Source: Bacteroides sedimenti (lineage in GTDB: Bacteria > Bacteroidota > Bacteroidia > Bacteroidales > Bacteroidaceae). From it: a DNA stretch of 64,000 nucleotides. The notes under the pieces are model-generated. The model was not told the DNA's origin. It made no database searches and was given only the letters and a program-made list of their open reading frames with translations. Positions 37,105 to 46,092 of the stretch are shown here, piece after piece (within the stretch, counting starts at the first letter, position 1; each line of letters opens with the position of its first letter). The stretch covers positions 2,418,001 through 2,482,000 of the forward strand of contig NZ_AP028055.1 in the NCBI RefSeq assembly GCF_040365225.1, written 5' to 3'. Position numbers and translations under genes: made by a program.

Positions 37105-38388
37105 ATGCTAAATTTAGGAAAGAGCCAAATGACTACTGATACTCAATATAAAAGCAAGACCAGAAAACCGCTGACCATCACAATTATGGGAGGAGGAAAC
37201 AGAGGAAAGACCTATGCAGAATACGCATTGAAATACCCTGATGAGCTGAAAGTTCTTGCAATTGTAGAACCCAATGAAATAAATCGGGAGTATTTCACTT
37301 CCCTCTACCAAATTCCCGAGCATCTCTCTTTTGCCGACGAAACCAGTTTTTTTGCACAGAAAAAACTTTCGGATGCTATATTCATTGCCACGCCCGATCA
37401 TTGTCATTATTCACAGGCTATAAATGCCCTAAATAACGGCTACCATATACTGCTCGAGAAACCCATTGCGCAAAACCTTAATGAGTGTTATGACATTGCC
37501 GCCCTTGCCGAAAAGAAGAATCTGCTTGTCGGAGTCTGCCACGTTCTGCGATACAGTAAATGTTTCCAGAAAGTAAAACAACTGATAGAAAGCAAAGAGC
37601 TGGGAGAGATTATCAACATCATCCATTTCGAGCCCGTTGGACTGGAGCGGATGGCACATGCCTTTATCCGCGGACAGTGGCGTAAACAAGAAGATGCCGG
37701 ACCCATTATCATCACCAAATCCTGTCACGATCTGGACTTAATCCAGGGATTGGTAGGCAAAAAATGTAAATCGATTGCTTCATACGGTGCGTTAAACTAC
37801 TTTAAGCAAGAGAATGCCCCAAAAGGAAGCACGGACCGATGCATCAACGGATGCCTTGTGGAAGAGAGTTGCCCCTATTCCGCGGTAAAAATTTACCTGA
37901 AAGAGCGCAGCTGGCTTCGTAACTTTGCATTAACTGCAGACGAAAAAATCAACGAAGAGATAATCCGGAAAGAGCTGAAAGAAGGGCTTTACGGCAGATG
38001 TGTGTTTCATTGCGACAATACGGTTATTGATAGCCAGGTGGTATCCATGCTTTTCGAAGATAATGTAACGGCCAACTTCACCATGTCTGCCTTTACAAAG
38101 AAAGAGTTTCGCACTACCCGCATTCTGTTGACCAATGGCGAAATCTTTTCGGACGAGAAATCGATCACTTACTCCAACTTCCAGGAAGGGACCGAAAAAA
38201 GAATCCAGATAAACGAGACTTCCAAGCATGGCGGAGGAGACCATGTTATCATCAAATCGTTCATCAATGCCTGCCGGGAAAACAGCAAGGAGCTGCTACC
38301 TTCAAACATCGACGACTCAATCGAAGGGTTCAGAATGGCTATTATGGCTGAAGAAAGCAGGATAAAAAAGAAGATGATTGAATTATAG
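37105..38388 (+). CDS. Gfo/Idh/MocA family oxidoreductase
   Basis: 427 residues. The Rossmann domain starts with ITIMGGGNRGKTYAEYALKY near residue 27. It contains the family Asp/His segment FIATPDHCHYSQAINALNNG and the EKPIAQNLNECYDIA lysine motif near 115, the usual catalytic Lys. The second domain has TKSCHDLDLIQGLVGKKCKS near 205, with the conserved Asp/His pair. Members act on sugars or inositols with NAD(P). The cluster CINGCLVEESCPY near 250 is notable for Cys content. A start at 37129 is also possible. It stands alone; there is no clear operon partner. It is the last core gene before the accessory region. Confidence 0.85.
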   Translation: MLNLGKSQMTTDTQYKSKTRKPLTITIMGGGNRGKTYAEYALKYPDELKVLAIVEPNEINREYFTSLYQIPEHLSFADETSFFAQKKLSDAIFIATPDHCHYSQAINALNNGYHILLEKPIAQNLNECYDIAALAEKKNLLVGVCHVLRYSKCFQKVKQLIESKELGEIINIIHFEPVGLERMAHAFIRGQWRKQEDAGPIIITKSCHDLDLIQGLVGKKCKSIASYGALNYFKQENAPKGSTDRCINGCLVEESCPYSAVKIYLKERSWLRNFALTADEKINEEIIRKELKEGLYGRCVFHCDNTVIDSQVVSMLFEDNVTANFTMSAFTKKEFRTTRILLTNGEIFSDEKSITYSNFQEGTEKRIQINETSKHGGGDHVIIKSFINACRENSKELLPSNIDDSIEGFRMAIMAEESRIKKKMIEL

Positions 38389-38452
38389 GTATTTACTGCC
38401 AAAAAAAAATTAAAAATCCACCAATATAACAGGCACAAGAAAGAGAGATAAT

Positions 38453-38746
38453 CCATACTGACGTCATCACTATGGAAGTTTCTACCCAAAATGTTAGATG
38501 CAACCGGATAGGTATGAGAAGAATCTGTTGTAACCTTAAAGCACTTCGATAATTTGGTACGCAAACCCATTTTTTTCATATGGCGTGCCACCGTTGGTCT
38601 TGAAACAAAAGCGCCGTCTGCCTGAAGGTTCTTTGCAAGCCTGGTGCTGCCATTCGACCTTTAGCCCTGATATAGTAGGTTCGGATCTCTTCATTAAGTT
38701 TTTTATACTTGTGAGCATTAATCCCTTCTGGAATTGACAACTTTGA
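38453..38746 (-). pseudogene. IS3-family OrfB fragment, frameshifted
   Basis: Two frames on the minus strand together read KLSIPEGINAHKYKKLNEEI, then RTYYIRAKGRM, a frameshift near 38655, and LQADGAFVSRPTVARHMKKM with GLRTKLSKCFKVTTDS and PVASNILGRNF. This is the N-terminal part of IS3-type transposase B. It stops near 38453 where unrelated sequence begins. It is inactive. It borders the palindrome at 38730-38774, which forms part of its upstream sequence. Confidence 0.7.
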
Positions 38747-38774
38747 GCGGACACAGATTTAAGTTATCAATTCC
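38730..38774. repeat. 45-bp junction palindrome, copy A
   Basis: On the minus strand GGAATTGATAACTTA is followed by AATCTGTGTCCGCTC and AAGTTGTCAATTCC-like arms. The arms are complementary with one or two mismatches. It separates an immunity-like gene from an IS3 fragment. See copies at 40341, 46093 (half) and 47006. Confidence 0.7.
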
Positions 38775-39102
38775 ATCTATCAAGAAATTTCTTGTCTCGA
38801 TTAATTTTAGGATCTTTCTTTGAATATAAGATTTTGATAGTGTCCCCAATCATATAATAATCATCGTCGACACTTCCTGTATATGAACTACCCTTGATTT
38901 CAAAAGTATATGTACATTTGACTTTACCTTTACTTCCAACTTTTCGTACATCAGTAACAACAGCATTTGTTTCAACACCTTCATCTATTAAATAGTTGTT
39001 TTCAATGGTTTTTCTTATGCCTATTATAAAAACATTTACAAAAAAACACAAAGTTATAAACCATGTTATATTACTTTTAAAACTCCAATTATTTTTCTTC
39101 AT
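38767..39102 (-). CDS. Small membrane-anchored protein, candidate immunity protein
   Basis: 111 residues. One N-terminal hydrophobic span (NITWFITLCFFVNVFIIGI), then a beta-rich domain (AVVTDVRKVGSKGKVKCTYT, then FEIKGSSYTGSV, YYMIGDTIKILYSKKDPKIN) like DUF3592-type proteins. The last residues and stop lie inside palindrome A, so the natural C-terminus may have been changed. It follows a short toxin-like C-terminal remnant by 12 bp. This is the order expected for an immunity gene. Confidence 0.5.
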   Translation of the reverse strand: MKKNNWSFKSNITWFITLCFFVNVFIIGIRKTIENNYLIDEGVETNAVVTDVRKVGSKGKVKCTYTFEIKGSSYTGSVDDDYYMIGDTIKILYSKKDPKINRDKKFLDRWN

Positions 39103-39114
39103 CTCGTTATCATT

Positions 39115-39240
39115 TTATGGTCTATATTCGTGAGTATAATCGTATTCTGCCGGTTGTTCCTGACCTGTAATTCTGTACAATAACCTCATATCGAAGGGGT
39201 AATAACTTTTGGCTGACCTGCTACAATCATAAGACCATTC
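39115..39240 (-). pseudogene. Toxin C-terminal remnant (orphan CT)
   Basis: An open frame without its own start ends YYPFDMRLLYRITGQEQPAE, then YDYTHEYRP and stop, 12 bp before the small membrane protein gene. The short soluble C-terminal tail just ahead of an immunity-like gene fits a displaced polymorphic-toxin CT. No catalytic motif was recognised. Confidence 0.35.
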
Positions 39241-39324
39241 TGAATATTTTAAAATTTGCCACACACAGGGAAGTCAGGAAGCTCACACTCTGAAGCGGGC
39301 TTTTATTCATTAGTTACTATAAAG

Positions 39325-39744
39325 TCATTTTTTAATATACAATCCGTTTAAATTTAAAGCAGTGTAAATTTTATTGTGGGATTTATCTTCAATAAAAGCC
39401 ATTTTTGTATTATTTACACTGTAACCCCTTATTCCTAAATTTGGAATAACCGCTTTACCAAACAGCGAATCAGGAGGAAAAACCGCTTTTAGATTTAAAA
39501 TATAAGAATGACCTACTTTTATTTTTTCACAGTCAAAAACAGTTGTATTATCTGCATAGCTGATAATTTTGAATGTAGAATCATTACGTACTGCATAAAT
39601 TGTGTAAAATGACTTTTCATTTTTAATCTTTTTTATTTTGTACAACGAGGTTGATTCTCTGTTAATCGAAAAATTATGGCTTCCTTGTGTCGCAGAACAA
39701 GCAACACATAAACCCATTATAAATAAAATTATTAAGTTTTTCAT
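39325..39744 (-). CDS. Small putative lipoprotein, candidate immunity protein
   Basis: 139 residues. Signal MKNLIILFIMGLCVACSATQ with a lipobox-like VAC. The rest is beta-rich (LYKIKKIKNEKSFYTIYAVR, HSYILNLKAVFPP) with no known domain that I recognise. The AT-rich codon use fits the accessory region. It comes after a 56-residue ORF on the same strand. Function unknown; immunity or surface role is inferred from its neighbours only. Confidence 0.55.
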   Translation of the reverse strand: MKNLIILFIMGLCVACSATQGSHNFSINRESTSLYKIKKIKNEKSFYTIYAVRNDSTFKIISYADNTTVFDCEKIKVGHSYILNLKAVFPPDSLFGKAVIPNLGIRGYSVNNTKMAFIEDKSHNKIYTALNLNGLYIKK

Positions 39745-39754
39745 ATTAGGTATC

Positions 39755-39925
39755 TTAAGGTAATGTTTGTATCACGCTTGACTTTTTATTTTTTACTCCA
39801 GTTTCTTTATTGGTATTTCCCAAATCATATGACCCATTAAATTCTGGGAGTAACCATTCCGAAGTAAAAAAGCAAACTAATATTAGAGAAAAAGTAATCA
39901 TAATTATCCTTACTTTCTTTTTCAT
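39755..39925 (-). CDS. 56-residue single-span protein
   Basis: MKKKVRIIMITFSLILVCFF followed by TSEWLLPEFNGSYDLGNTNK and a polar tail. It has a signal-like or single membrane segment. It starts 10 bp behind a toxin-like tail (HKEWNALMYKCYSDEYH, RTGRIRK, stop) and ends 11 bp before the lipoprotein gene. It could be an immunity protein or a decayed exported protein. Confidence 0.45.
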   Translation of the reverse strand: MKKKVRIIMITFSLILVCFFTSEWLLPEFNGSYDLGNTNKETGVKNKKSSVIQTLP

Positions 39926-40028
39926 TTTCTTATCCTCCCAGTTCTGTGATATTCATCGCTATAACACTTGTACATCAGCGCGTTCCATTCCTTATGTGAG
40001 ATCAGCTTTATTTAAAATAAGTCGCGCG

Positions 40029-40160
40029 TTATGTAATCCTCATTATCAAATCCTGCGTGGTAGTTACCTGCTTCACGTTCCGTTTCACCCCGCCGGCATC
40101 ATACAGATACACTGTTGTGTTCCTTTGTATATTCCGGCCAATCTCCTTACTTTTACCCTC
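40029..40160 (-). pseudogene. Rhs-core remnant
   Basis: The frame reads NTTVYLYDAGGVKRNVK, then QVTTTQDLIMRIT and stop. The YLYDAGGVKRNVK part matches the YD-repeat pattern typical of Bacteroidales Rhs proteins (YTYDAxGxKRxVK). A shifted frame continues to a toxin-like tail near 39936. Only about 40 residues remain. It is the direct sequence evidence that the array derives from an Rhs-type polymorphic toxin locus. Confidence 0.5.
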
Positions 40161-40340
40161 TTACTACTGAAGTTAAAGTGATTATTGATATGATAAAATT
40201 AAGTATTCCAATCATTGCAAAAATAGTTATTAAGTAATAATCCTGTTGAAAAAAAAGTAATAATATTAAAGCCATGATAGAAAATACAATAGAATATATA
40301 ATCAAAGTAATTGAGTAAGTTATTCCAAATAGCTTACTCT
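40153..40340 (-). pseudogene. 5'-truncated membrane protein remnant (immunity-like)
   Basis: An open frame with no start reads SKLFGITYSITLIIYSIVFS, then IMALILLLFF and LITIFAMIGILNFIISIITL, ending SVVRG and stop. It is very hydrophobic, with two membrane spans. The 5' part is cut off exactly where palindrome B begins at 40341. Confidence 0.5.
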
Positions 40341-40385
40341 GGAATTGATAACTTAACTCTGTGTCCGCGCTAAGTTATCAATTCC
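40341..40385. repeat. 45-bp junction palindrome, copy B (perfect arms)
   Basis: GGAATTGATAACTTA (40341-40355), centre ACTCTGTGTCCGCGC, then the exact complement TAAGTTATCAATTCC (40371-40385). It lies between a truncated membrane-protein remnant and the 232-bp direct repeat. Confidence 0.8.
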
Positions 40386-40586
40386 AAACCTTTTTTAATT
40401 GATTCTGTAATGACCTATTTTATTTTGTAAAATAATCAATCAGCATATGATTTTCTTATAATAAAACAACATACAAAATATTAACCAAAAATAAAATAGT
40501 GATGATAAACTAGTTATGTACTGTATTAAAAATCTAAATTCATCTTTTGATTTAATGGTTAAGATAGCCAAACTATCACTTTGCCA
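40355..40586. repeat. 232-bp direct repeat, copy 1
   Basis: Identical by eye to 46093-46324. It contains the right 31 bp of palindrome B and the 3' end of a membrane-protein gene (the intact copy is 46178-46651). The broken gene end, 40440-40586 minus strand, encodes its last 48 or so residues. At 40586 the identity stops and an IS-like end (TGTCAGCTTCCCTTT) begins. Confidence 0.85.
40440..40586 (-). pseudogene. Truncated second copy of the four-span membrane protein
   Basis: Encodes only the C-terminal part (QSDSLAILTIKSKDEFRFLI onward to the stop), identical to that of the gene at 46178-46651. The 5' part is missing; the break coincides with an IS-like terminus at 40587. Confidence 0.75.
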
Positions 40587-40660
40587 TGTCAGCTTCCCTT
40601 TTTTAGGACGGTAATTAATTACAATAGTTCGTTATAAATTCGTTTGACTTAAAATATGTG

Positions 40661-40945
40661 TTATGCGGCAATAGCCGCAAACTCAATTAGTTCTTTGACA
40701 AGCTTGTCATTTAAGTTCTTGTTCGGTCTTATACCGGACAACGCAATAAATATTTGAAGCAGGAAAGCATTGTGCATCATGGTTTTAATAGACAACATTG
40801 AAAATGGTTTATCATTTCTGATAGCGTATGCTTTAGCTAAATTGACTGTCGCCAGAGAAGCATTAAAATTGAAATTCATTCTTTTTATGTTTCTGCTTTG
40901 ACTATTGCATAGTCCAGTATACCCCTTGGCATCGCGAAATAGGTA
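40661..40945 (-). pseudogene. IS4-superfamily transposase C-terminal fragment
   Basis: The frame reads SYLFRDAKGYTGLCNSQSRN, then NFNFNASLATVNLAKAYAIR and SMLSIKTMMHNAFLLQIFIA, ending KELIEFAAIAA. The FRDAK-x-TGL and FNASL-x-VNLAKA motifs are the end of DDE transposases of the IS4-like superfamily. Upstream, the frame is broken near 40950 and the N-terminal two thirds are absent. It is inactive. Confidence 0.65.
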
Positions 40946-41204
40946 TGAGAAGCTTCACATAACCTATTCAAGCAATTGAAACAAAATTTCCCACTCAAAT
41001 ACTTCTTTGGGGAGAGCGTAAACGCAATCAAAACACAGATATGGGTAACACTTATTGCAAATTTACTCTTATCAGTCATAAAGAAGCGCATAAAACGGGA
41101 GTGGAGTTTCTCAAATCTTGTAACAATGATAAGGCAAACACTAATGTACTATATCAACATATATAGTTTTTGTGAGAATCCCGAAAAGGCTTGGTTGCAG
41201 ATCA

Positions 41205-41316
41205 TTAATCAGTCCAATTCACCCCCTCCTGAGCCATCTCTTTTTGATTAGGGGGCTTACTTTTTTTAGTAATGCCCGAACTGCCCTTAAAATAGGCAGA
41301 TCGGGTCGACTATTTA
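41205..41316 (-). pseudogene. Possible orphan toxin C-terminal remnant
   Basis: An open frame without a start ends STRSAYFKGSSGITKKSKPP, then NQKEMAQEGVNWTD and stop. The Gly/Ser/Lys/Pro linker followed by a short tail could be the end of a CT domain whose immunity gene was replaced by the transposase fragment. Weak evidence. Confidence 0.2.
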
Positions 41317-41368
41317 TACGCTTTACGTTTTTACCGGACAGCAATAATTTTCTTATCATCATCAATAA

Positions 41369-41584
41369 TTATTTCTTACCAAAAACATTAATTAGAATTA
41401 CTAATACTATCCAAAGCCCAATAATTACTAAACCAATTTTAAAAAAGAACCAAAATATTTTGGATAAACCGTATACAACGTCTGCTGTTCCATATATCAA
41501 ATCCGAACAACTTGTAAACAATAATATCGATAATATTATTGGAATACATAATCTAACTTTATCAAAAAAAGGATATTTATTCAT
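41369..41584 (-). CDS. 71-residue lipoprotein-like membrane protein
   Basis: The N-terminal signal RLCIPIILSILLFTSCSDLI has a lipobox-like TSC. A second hydrophobic span (FWFFFKIGLVIIGLWIVLVI) ends near the C-terminus. Its start overlaps the stop of the upstream gene by four bases (ATGA), so the two are translationally coupled. Function unknown; the pair resembles an effector/immunity or two-part immunity cassette. Confidence 0.5.
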   Translation of the reverse strand: MNKYPFFDKVRLCIPIILSILLFTSCSDLIYGTADVVYGLSKIFWFFFKIGLVIIGLWIVLVILINVFGKK

Positions 41585-42015
41585 CTTTTTTTATTCATAT
41601 ATTCTACATCAACATCAAAAGTCTTGGAACCTTTAGGTCTTGTTACGTCAAAAGGACTATATATTACTTCATCAGGAAATTTATTGTTAAAATCAGAAGC
41701 ATCATTAGGTAGCTTTGAATAAACAGAACTTGCCCTATTATAAAACTTGGTGTATTCATTGATATTAAAGACTCTATTTACTGTGAACCGTTTTTTTATT
41801 AGGTCTCGAGTCTTATAGAAATCATAAGAAAACAAACTCGTATTTGATTTATTCAAACTAAGCTGAGATGCAAAATCGTACGCAGTTGCATTAGGGTTAT
41901 TTATTACAGCAACCATAATATCATTTGGTTTAGTTGGATTAAACGACGATTTTGATTGCCCAAACACAAATGTAGTCAATAATAACAGAGATAAAATTGC
42001 CATGTGTCTTTTCAT
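41581..42015 (-). CDS. Secreted protein of unknown function coupled to a small membrane protein
   Basis: 144 residues starting MKRHMAILSLLLLTTFVFGQ, a clear signal peptide. The longer in-frame ORF upstream to 42138 is less likely. The mature part is polar and includes NPNATAYDFASQLSLNKSNT and FNINEYTKFYNRASSVYSKL. No family recognised. It overlaps the next gene by ATGA. Confidence 0.55.
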   Translation of the reverse strand: MKRHMAILSLLLLTTFVFGQSKSSFNPTKPNDIMVAVINNPNATAYDFASQLSLNKSNTSLFSYDFYKTRDLIKKRFTVNRVFNINEYTKFYNRASSVYSKLPNDASDFNNKFPDEVIYSPFDVTRPKGSKTFDVDVEYMNKKR

Positions 42016-42294
42016 AATATTTATAAGATTTAATTTTTTGGGAATATATAACAAAATTAACCTATTTACAAATATAATTAATATTTTCAACAACGCATCT
42101 TTTATAACATTTTTCACAAAACCTTTATAACGCATCAAGGAAAAATCAAAGAACTATAACATTTTGTACTTCTCAATAATTGTGTAACTAAATAATATAC
42201 TTGACGGTTGTTTTGGATCTTTTTGACCGCAATCCTATCGGGCTGGGCTTGCAAACTTTTTCCGGATAAAAAGTTTGCAAGTCCGATGAATCAA

Positions 42295-42747
42295 TTATCT
42301 TAAGATTCTATCTTTGGATATTATATGCAAACTAAACCAAGATGAGGAAGTTGAATTTTTCAAAGCAAGCACATTACCATCTGGAAGATAAAAAGAAGGA
42401 ATATAGTAATCACGAAAGACACCATCAGGAAATTTAAATCTCACATTTTCTGGAACTGGAGTAAAGTTTTGTTTCAAAAAAATCATAGCATCATTTAATG
42501 AAAACATCTCATAAACATCGAAAACACATTCTTCATGGTTGCCAAAAACAGACTTACTATTTGTAATGGTAAAAGTTGATAAAAATGATTTTCTTTCAGC
42601 TTTTATATGAACTGCACCTCCGTCAATGTATTTAGTCACATTAAATCCGTGTTTTTTTCTTCTGTTATAAATTTCAGTTTCATTTATATTAAAACACGAG
42701 TCAAAATATTCTTTTTTAAGTTCAAATCGTTTACTAAATAATCCCAT
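42295..42747 (-). CDS. Cytosolic protein of unknown function, candidate immunity protein
   Basis: 150 residues, no signal peptide (MGLFSKRFELKKEYFDSCFN). It is an alpha/beta mix with FDVYEMFSLNDAMIFLKQNF near 85. No known domain recognised. As a single cytosolic gene among toxin remnants, it may be an immunity protein against an intracellular toxin; this is inference from context. The next 249 bp (42748-42996) are AT-rich and hold no gene. Confidence 0.45.
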   Translation of the reverse strand: MGLFSKRFELKKEYFDSCFNINETEIYNRRKKHGFNVTKYIDGGAVHIKAERKSFLSTFTITNSKSVFGNHEECVFDVYEMFSLNDAMIFLKQNFTPVPENVRFKFPDGVFRDYYIPSFYLPDGNVLALKNSTSSSWFSLHIISKDRILR

Positions 42748-42996
42748 AATAATTTAAATTATTGTTTGTTAAATAAAAAAAATTACAGCTTTACTCCGCA
42801 ACATATAATACTACCCATTTTCTGACCACAAATATATAAACTTAATTTAAATTTTCTCTTTTTTATTTGTTTTTTATTTTCAATATCTACACTAAAGTTT
42901 TATATAGATTCATGCAAGGCCGCGCAAAGCGCGTTCACCTTGGGCTCTCAGGAATCGGAATAAGCCTTTTTCTTTGGATTGAAAATAAAAAACTTA

Positions 42997-43540
42997 CTAT
43001 GCAGCCGAATAAATATCTACGGGAATATACCGTTCAACACCTTGATGGGCGCGCCTGTAATTGTAATAATCCATATATTGACGGATCCCCCGGTACAACT
43101 CAAGGCCATCGGAGCAGGGATTCAGATATATGTATTCCTGTTTGATTGTCCTCCAGAAACGTTCTATCCATATATTGTCCTTTGCTCGCCCTTTTCCACC
43201 CATGCTTGTTTGTATGCCGTTTTTCTGAAGCATCTCACACCAGTCAGCACACGTAAATTGAGAGCCTTGATCGGAATTGATTATCTCCGGCTTTCCATAA
43301 CGTCTGATAGATACTTCTACCTGATTCAGACAAGCGCCTTTATCCAAGGTGTTTGAGAGAGACCAGCCAATTATATAACGACTGTAAACATCAATAATAG
43401 CAGTCAGGTACATAAACCCGTTTTTCATCGGAATATAAGATACATCAATGGACCAGACTTGGCTTGTTTTCGATATATTCAGCTTCCGAAGTAAATAAGG
43501 ATGAATGTATTTTCTGGAACCCGGTTCATTATTGTCTTAT
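42997..43540 (-). pseudogene. IS3-family OrfB C-terminal fragment
   Basis: Reads GSRKYIHPYLLRKLNISKTS, QVWSIDVSYIPMKNGFMYLT (first catalytic Asp), then IIGWSLSNTLDKG, EIINSDQGSQFTC (second Asp), DNIWIERFWRTIKQEYIYL (catalytic Glu) and YNYRRAHQGVERYIPVDIY. The DDE core is complete, but the N-terminus and orfA are missing. Identity ends near 43540, where an IS4 element borders it. It differs in sequence from the IS3 at 44.9-46.1 kb. Confidence 0.8.
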
Positions 43541-43579
43541 ACAATTTATATTTATTGCTCTATAATCACTGCTGTCCCG

Positions 43580-44782
43580 TTAAGATTCCCAAAGTGATAA
43601 TTGGTTATCATCGGACTGCATTTTTAAGTTAGTATTATTGTTAAATAAATCATTTATAGATTCTCTCTCAAATAGAGTTAGCCCTATTGTCTGGGAAAAT
43701 ATGTAAAGATTTTCTTTTACTCCAAGGCTTTTCTTTGCAATTGCAAGTAATATGTAAGTGCATATAGCAATCCATATTTGGCAGTATACAGCATTACTTG
43801 TTGTTCCATAGAAAGTCTTAATGTGAAGGTGTTGTTTGATCCATTTAAAGCAAAATTCGATCTGAAACCGAGTTCTGTAAAGTTCAACAACATCTTTTCC
43901 CGAAAGAGTGGTATCTGTCGAGAAATAGATTTTATGGGATTTGCCGTTTTGAGTTTTTCGAATTACTATTCTTACTGCTTTATTCAGCGCTTTGGAATGA
44001 ACAATTGCTGTATAGAATTCATCTTCCAGATCCATTTCTACTTTTTCAAATCGTGTAAGCTCAAGGTTCTTAAAATCAATTTTGCCGTCAAACTTTTTAG
44101 GTCTTCCTTTTTTACCGGTTCTCTCTGCTGTTGTGATGTACATCAGATTCGCATCATCTCTGAATCGGGAAATGAGAAGGAATCCCAAGCTGTCAAGTCC
44201 GTTCACAAATGTTGATTTGGCAAACCAAGCATCGGCTACAACATGTTTGGATTGGTTTAGAAGAATCTCTTTTTCTTTTTCTAAAGCGAAGAGATACCAG
44301 TCTACAAGCATCCAATTTGCTGTATGTAATGTGTTGGGATCAGGAGTCTGAACCGTATAAAGTAAAACACACTCATTTATATCTGCATCAATGAGCCCCA
44401 CACCCAATATTTCTAAACCGCGCATAGCCTTGGCATTACAGCCTGACCAGAATCGCCCGATATATGGAGTCTTTTTCCCGCTTTTCGTGATAAAGTTGGG
44501 ATCAATGGCAATTGCCTTACGGCTACCTGTAAGTATGTCTTTTGAGAGGATGCTGTTAAACTCGGCTCAATTGAAATCTTTAGTGAAATTCTGTCTGAAA
44601 CGTTGTTCGCAGGACTCACTATACCTTCCTAATTGCAGGAAATTGATTTTATGAGGAATTATTATGTATAACATAAGCGTTTCGATTAAGAAGTCTTTAA
44701 AACTTTTGTTTAACTTTGCATCCATTCTCGAAAGAATATCTTTGCAGATATCCATATATTGGTTAAGTATGTTTGATTTCAA
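43580..44782 (-). pseudogene. IS4-family transposase with one in-frame TGA
   Basis: One continuous frame of about 400 codons, interrupted only by a TGA at 44567-44569. The part before it encodes 71 residues (MKSNILNQYMDICKDILSRM ...). The part after it has KAIAIDPNFITKSGKKTPYI, HVVADAWFAKSTF (DDE Asp), and the YREK-like region VVELYRTRFQIEFCFKWIKQ. A Trp codon changed to TGA is the simplest explanation. The terminal inverted repeats were not resolved. Probably inactive unless the stop is read through. Confidence 0.8.
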
Positions 44783-44916
44783 TTGGTAATATTTACAGTG
44801 TCAGAACCATAAATTTACTAATAATCAGCTACTTAACCTTTTATTTTAACGACAACTTATCAACATAAATATTTGAGTTATAAACAGATATATAGTTTTT
44901 TACCGAACTATTGTTA

Positions 44917-45762
44917 TTAGACGGCTAAATTAATAATATTATTATCAGTTTCATACTTTCTTTTGTATTCATTGGGTGACATGTCACCCAATGAATGGTG
45001 CGGACGACACTCATTATAGTCCTCCATCCACTTCTCGGTTATTTCCCTAACATCAGTTAGTGTTCTAAAGATATATGCATCTAACACCCCTCTTCGGTAA
45101 CTACCGTTGAAACGCTCTACATAACTGTTTTGTGTAGGACATCCCGGTTGGGTATATTTGATCGTTATACTATTAGCTTTGCACCAATCCTGGAATTTAT
45201 TTGAAATATACTCAGGACCATTATCACATCTTATTGCTTCAGGCTTTCCCTTAAGCCATATCACTTTCTCTAATATTCTTATAACACGTTCAGCCGGCAT
45301 TGAGATTGATATCTCTTGAGCTATGGCAGAACGATCAAAATCATCCAATATATTCAATACACGAAACTTACGACCGCACTCCAAACTGTCACTTACAAAG
45401 TCCATTGACCAAGTTTGATTGGGAAGACCTGGCGTAACAAGAGGCTGCTTAACTCTTGCCGGTAATCGTTTCTTTAGCCTTGAGCGCTTATTAAACCTCA
45501 TCAGTTTATAAACCCTATACACACGTTTATGATTCCACTTTTTGCCTTCCCGAAGCAATCTTGAATAGATTTTCCAGAATCCGTCGCCAAACTCTGAGGC
45601 TTCTCTAATGGAATCAATGACCTCATTATCATCCTTCTTTTCAGCATAATAGAAATACGAACGATGAATCGACATTAACCTGCATGCCCGAGTGATGCTG
45701 ATATCGTAATCCGTTACTATTTCTGCTACAACCTCTTTCTTTACCTCGGGCTCTATAGCTTT
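44917..45762 (-). CDS. IS3-family transposase OrfB
   Basis: 282 codons in the frame entered by -1 frameshifting, or 252 residues from the internal ATG at 45675. It has the integrase core: QTWSMDFVSDSLECGRKFRV (Asp), EAIRCDNGPEYISNKFQDW (Asp), QNSYVERFNGSYRRGVLD (Glu). RPHHSLGDMSPNEYKRKY closes the C-terminus. It appears intact, so the element may still be active. Confidence 0.88.
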   Translation of the reverse strand, partial: KAIEPEVKKEVVAEIVTDYDISITRACRLMSIHRSYFYYAEKKDDNEVIDSIREASEFGDGFWKIYSRLLREGKKWNHKRVYRVYKLMRFNKRSRLKKRLPARVKQPLVTPGLPNQTWSMDFVSDSLECGRKFRVLNILDDFDRSAIAQEISISMPAERVIRILEKVIWLKGKPEAIRCDNGPEYISNKFQDWCKANSITIKYTQPGCPTQNSYVERFNGSYRRGVLDAYIFRTLTDVREITEKWMEDYNECRPHHSLGDMSPNEYKRKYETDNNIINLAV

Positions 45763-46019
45763 TTTTCGATGACATCCTTTAGGATCTTATTGTCTAAAGC
45801 TAAATCAGCATACATCTGCTTTAGGCGCCGATTCTCTTCTTCAAGTTCTTTCAAGCGCTTAATATGGCTTGAATCCATGCCGCTGTACTTTGATCTCCAA
45901 TTATGAAGAGTAGCACGAGATATACCATATTCACGACAGATAACATCAGCAGATAGACCACTATCAAGTTGATTGACTGCTTTTACGATTTCATTCTCAT
46001 TGTGTTTTGACTTTTTCAT
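45753..46019 (-). CDS. IS3-family transposase OrfA
   Basis: 88 residues with an N-terminal helix-turn-helix (NENEIVKAVNQLDSGLSADV, then REYGISRATLHNWRSKYSG) and a leucine-zipper-like tail (IKRLKELEEENRRLKQMYAD). It ends at a run of seven A followed by G (45766-45759 on the minus strand), a classic A-AAA-AAG slippery site. It allows -1 frameshifting into OrfB to make the fused transposase. Confidence 0.88.
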   Translation of the reverse strand: MKKSKHNENEIVKAVNQLDSGLSADVICREYGISRATLHNWRSKYSGMDSSHIKRLKELEEENRRLKQMYADLALDNKILKDVIEKKL

Positions 46020-46092
46020 CTTTTATTCCTCCTTGACAAATTTAATAAGATTTGTCTAATTTAAAACAGTCCGATTTAAAGGGAAGCACACA

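Larger units (their letters stand above)
44902..46092 (-). mobile_element. IS3-family insertion sequence (orfA/orfB)
   Basis: Contains intact orfA and orfB on the minus strand. The right end probably lies at 46092, where the minus strand starts TGTGTGCTTCCCTTTAAATC right beside the 232-bp repeat. The left end near 44902 is uncertain. A GCTTCCCTTT-containing terminus facing this one occurs only at 40587, beside the other repeat copy. Target duplications are not visible, which suggests rearrangement after insertion. Confidence 0.65.

Noticed and set aside
40355..40586. 232-bp repeat as a target-site duplication
   Set aside because: IS3 and IS4 elements duplicate only a few bases. A 232-bp identical repeat needs recombination or segmental duplication.
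42850..42990. Gene or RNA in the T-rich stretch before the IS3 fragment
   Set aside because: It shares a ttttttatttgttttttatt-type stretch with 52190-52230, but this is low-complexity and no ORF or fold stands out.
40587..46092. Single IS or composite transposon with terminal GCTTCCCTTT repeats
   Set aside because: The two inward-facing ends are similar, but the interior is a patchwork of several IS types, gene cassettes and remnants with no target duplication. A simple transposition unit is not supported.
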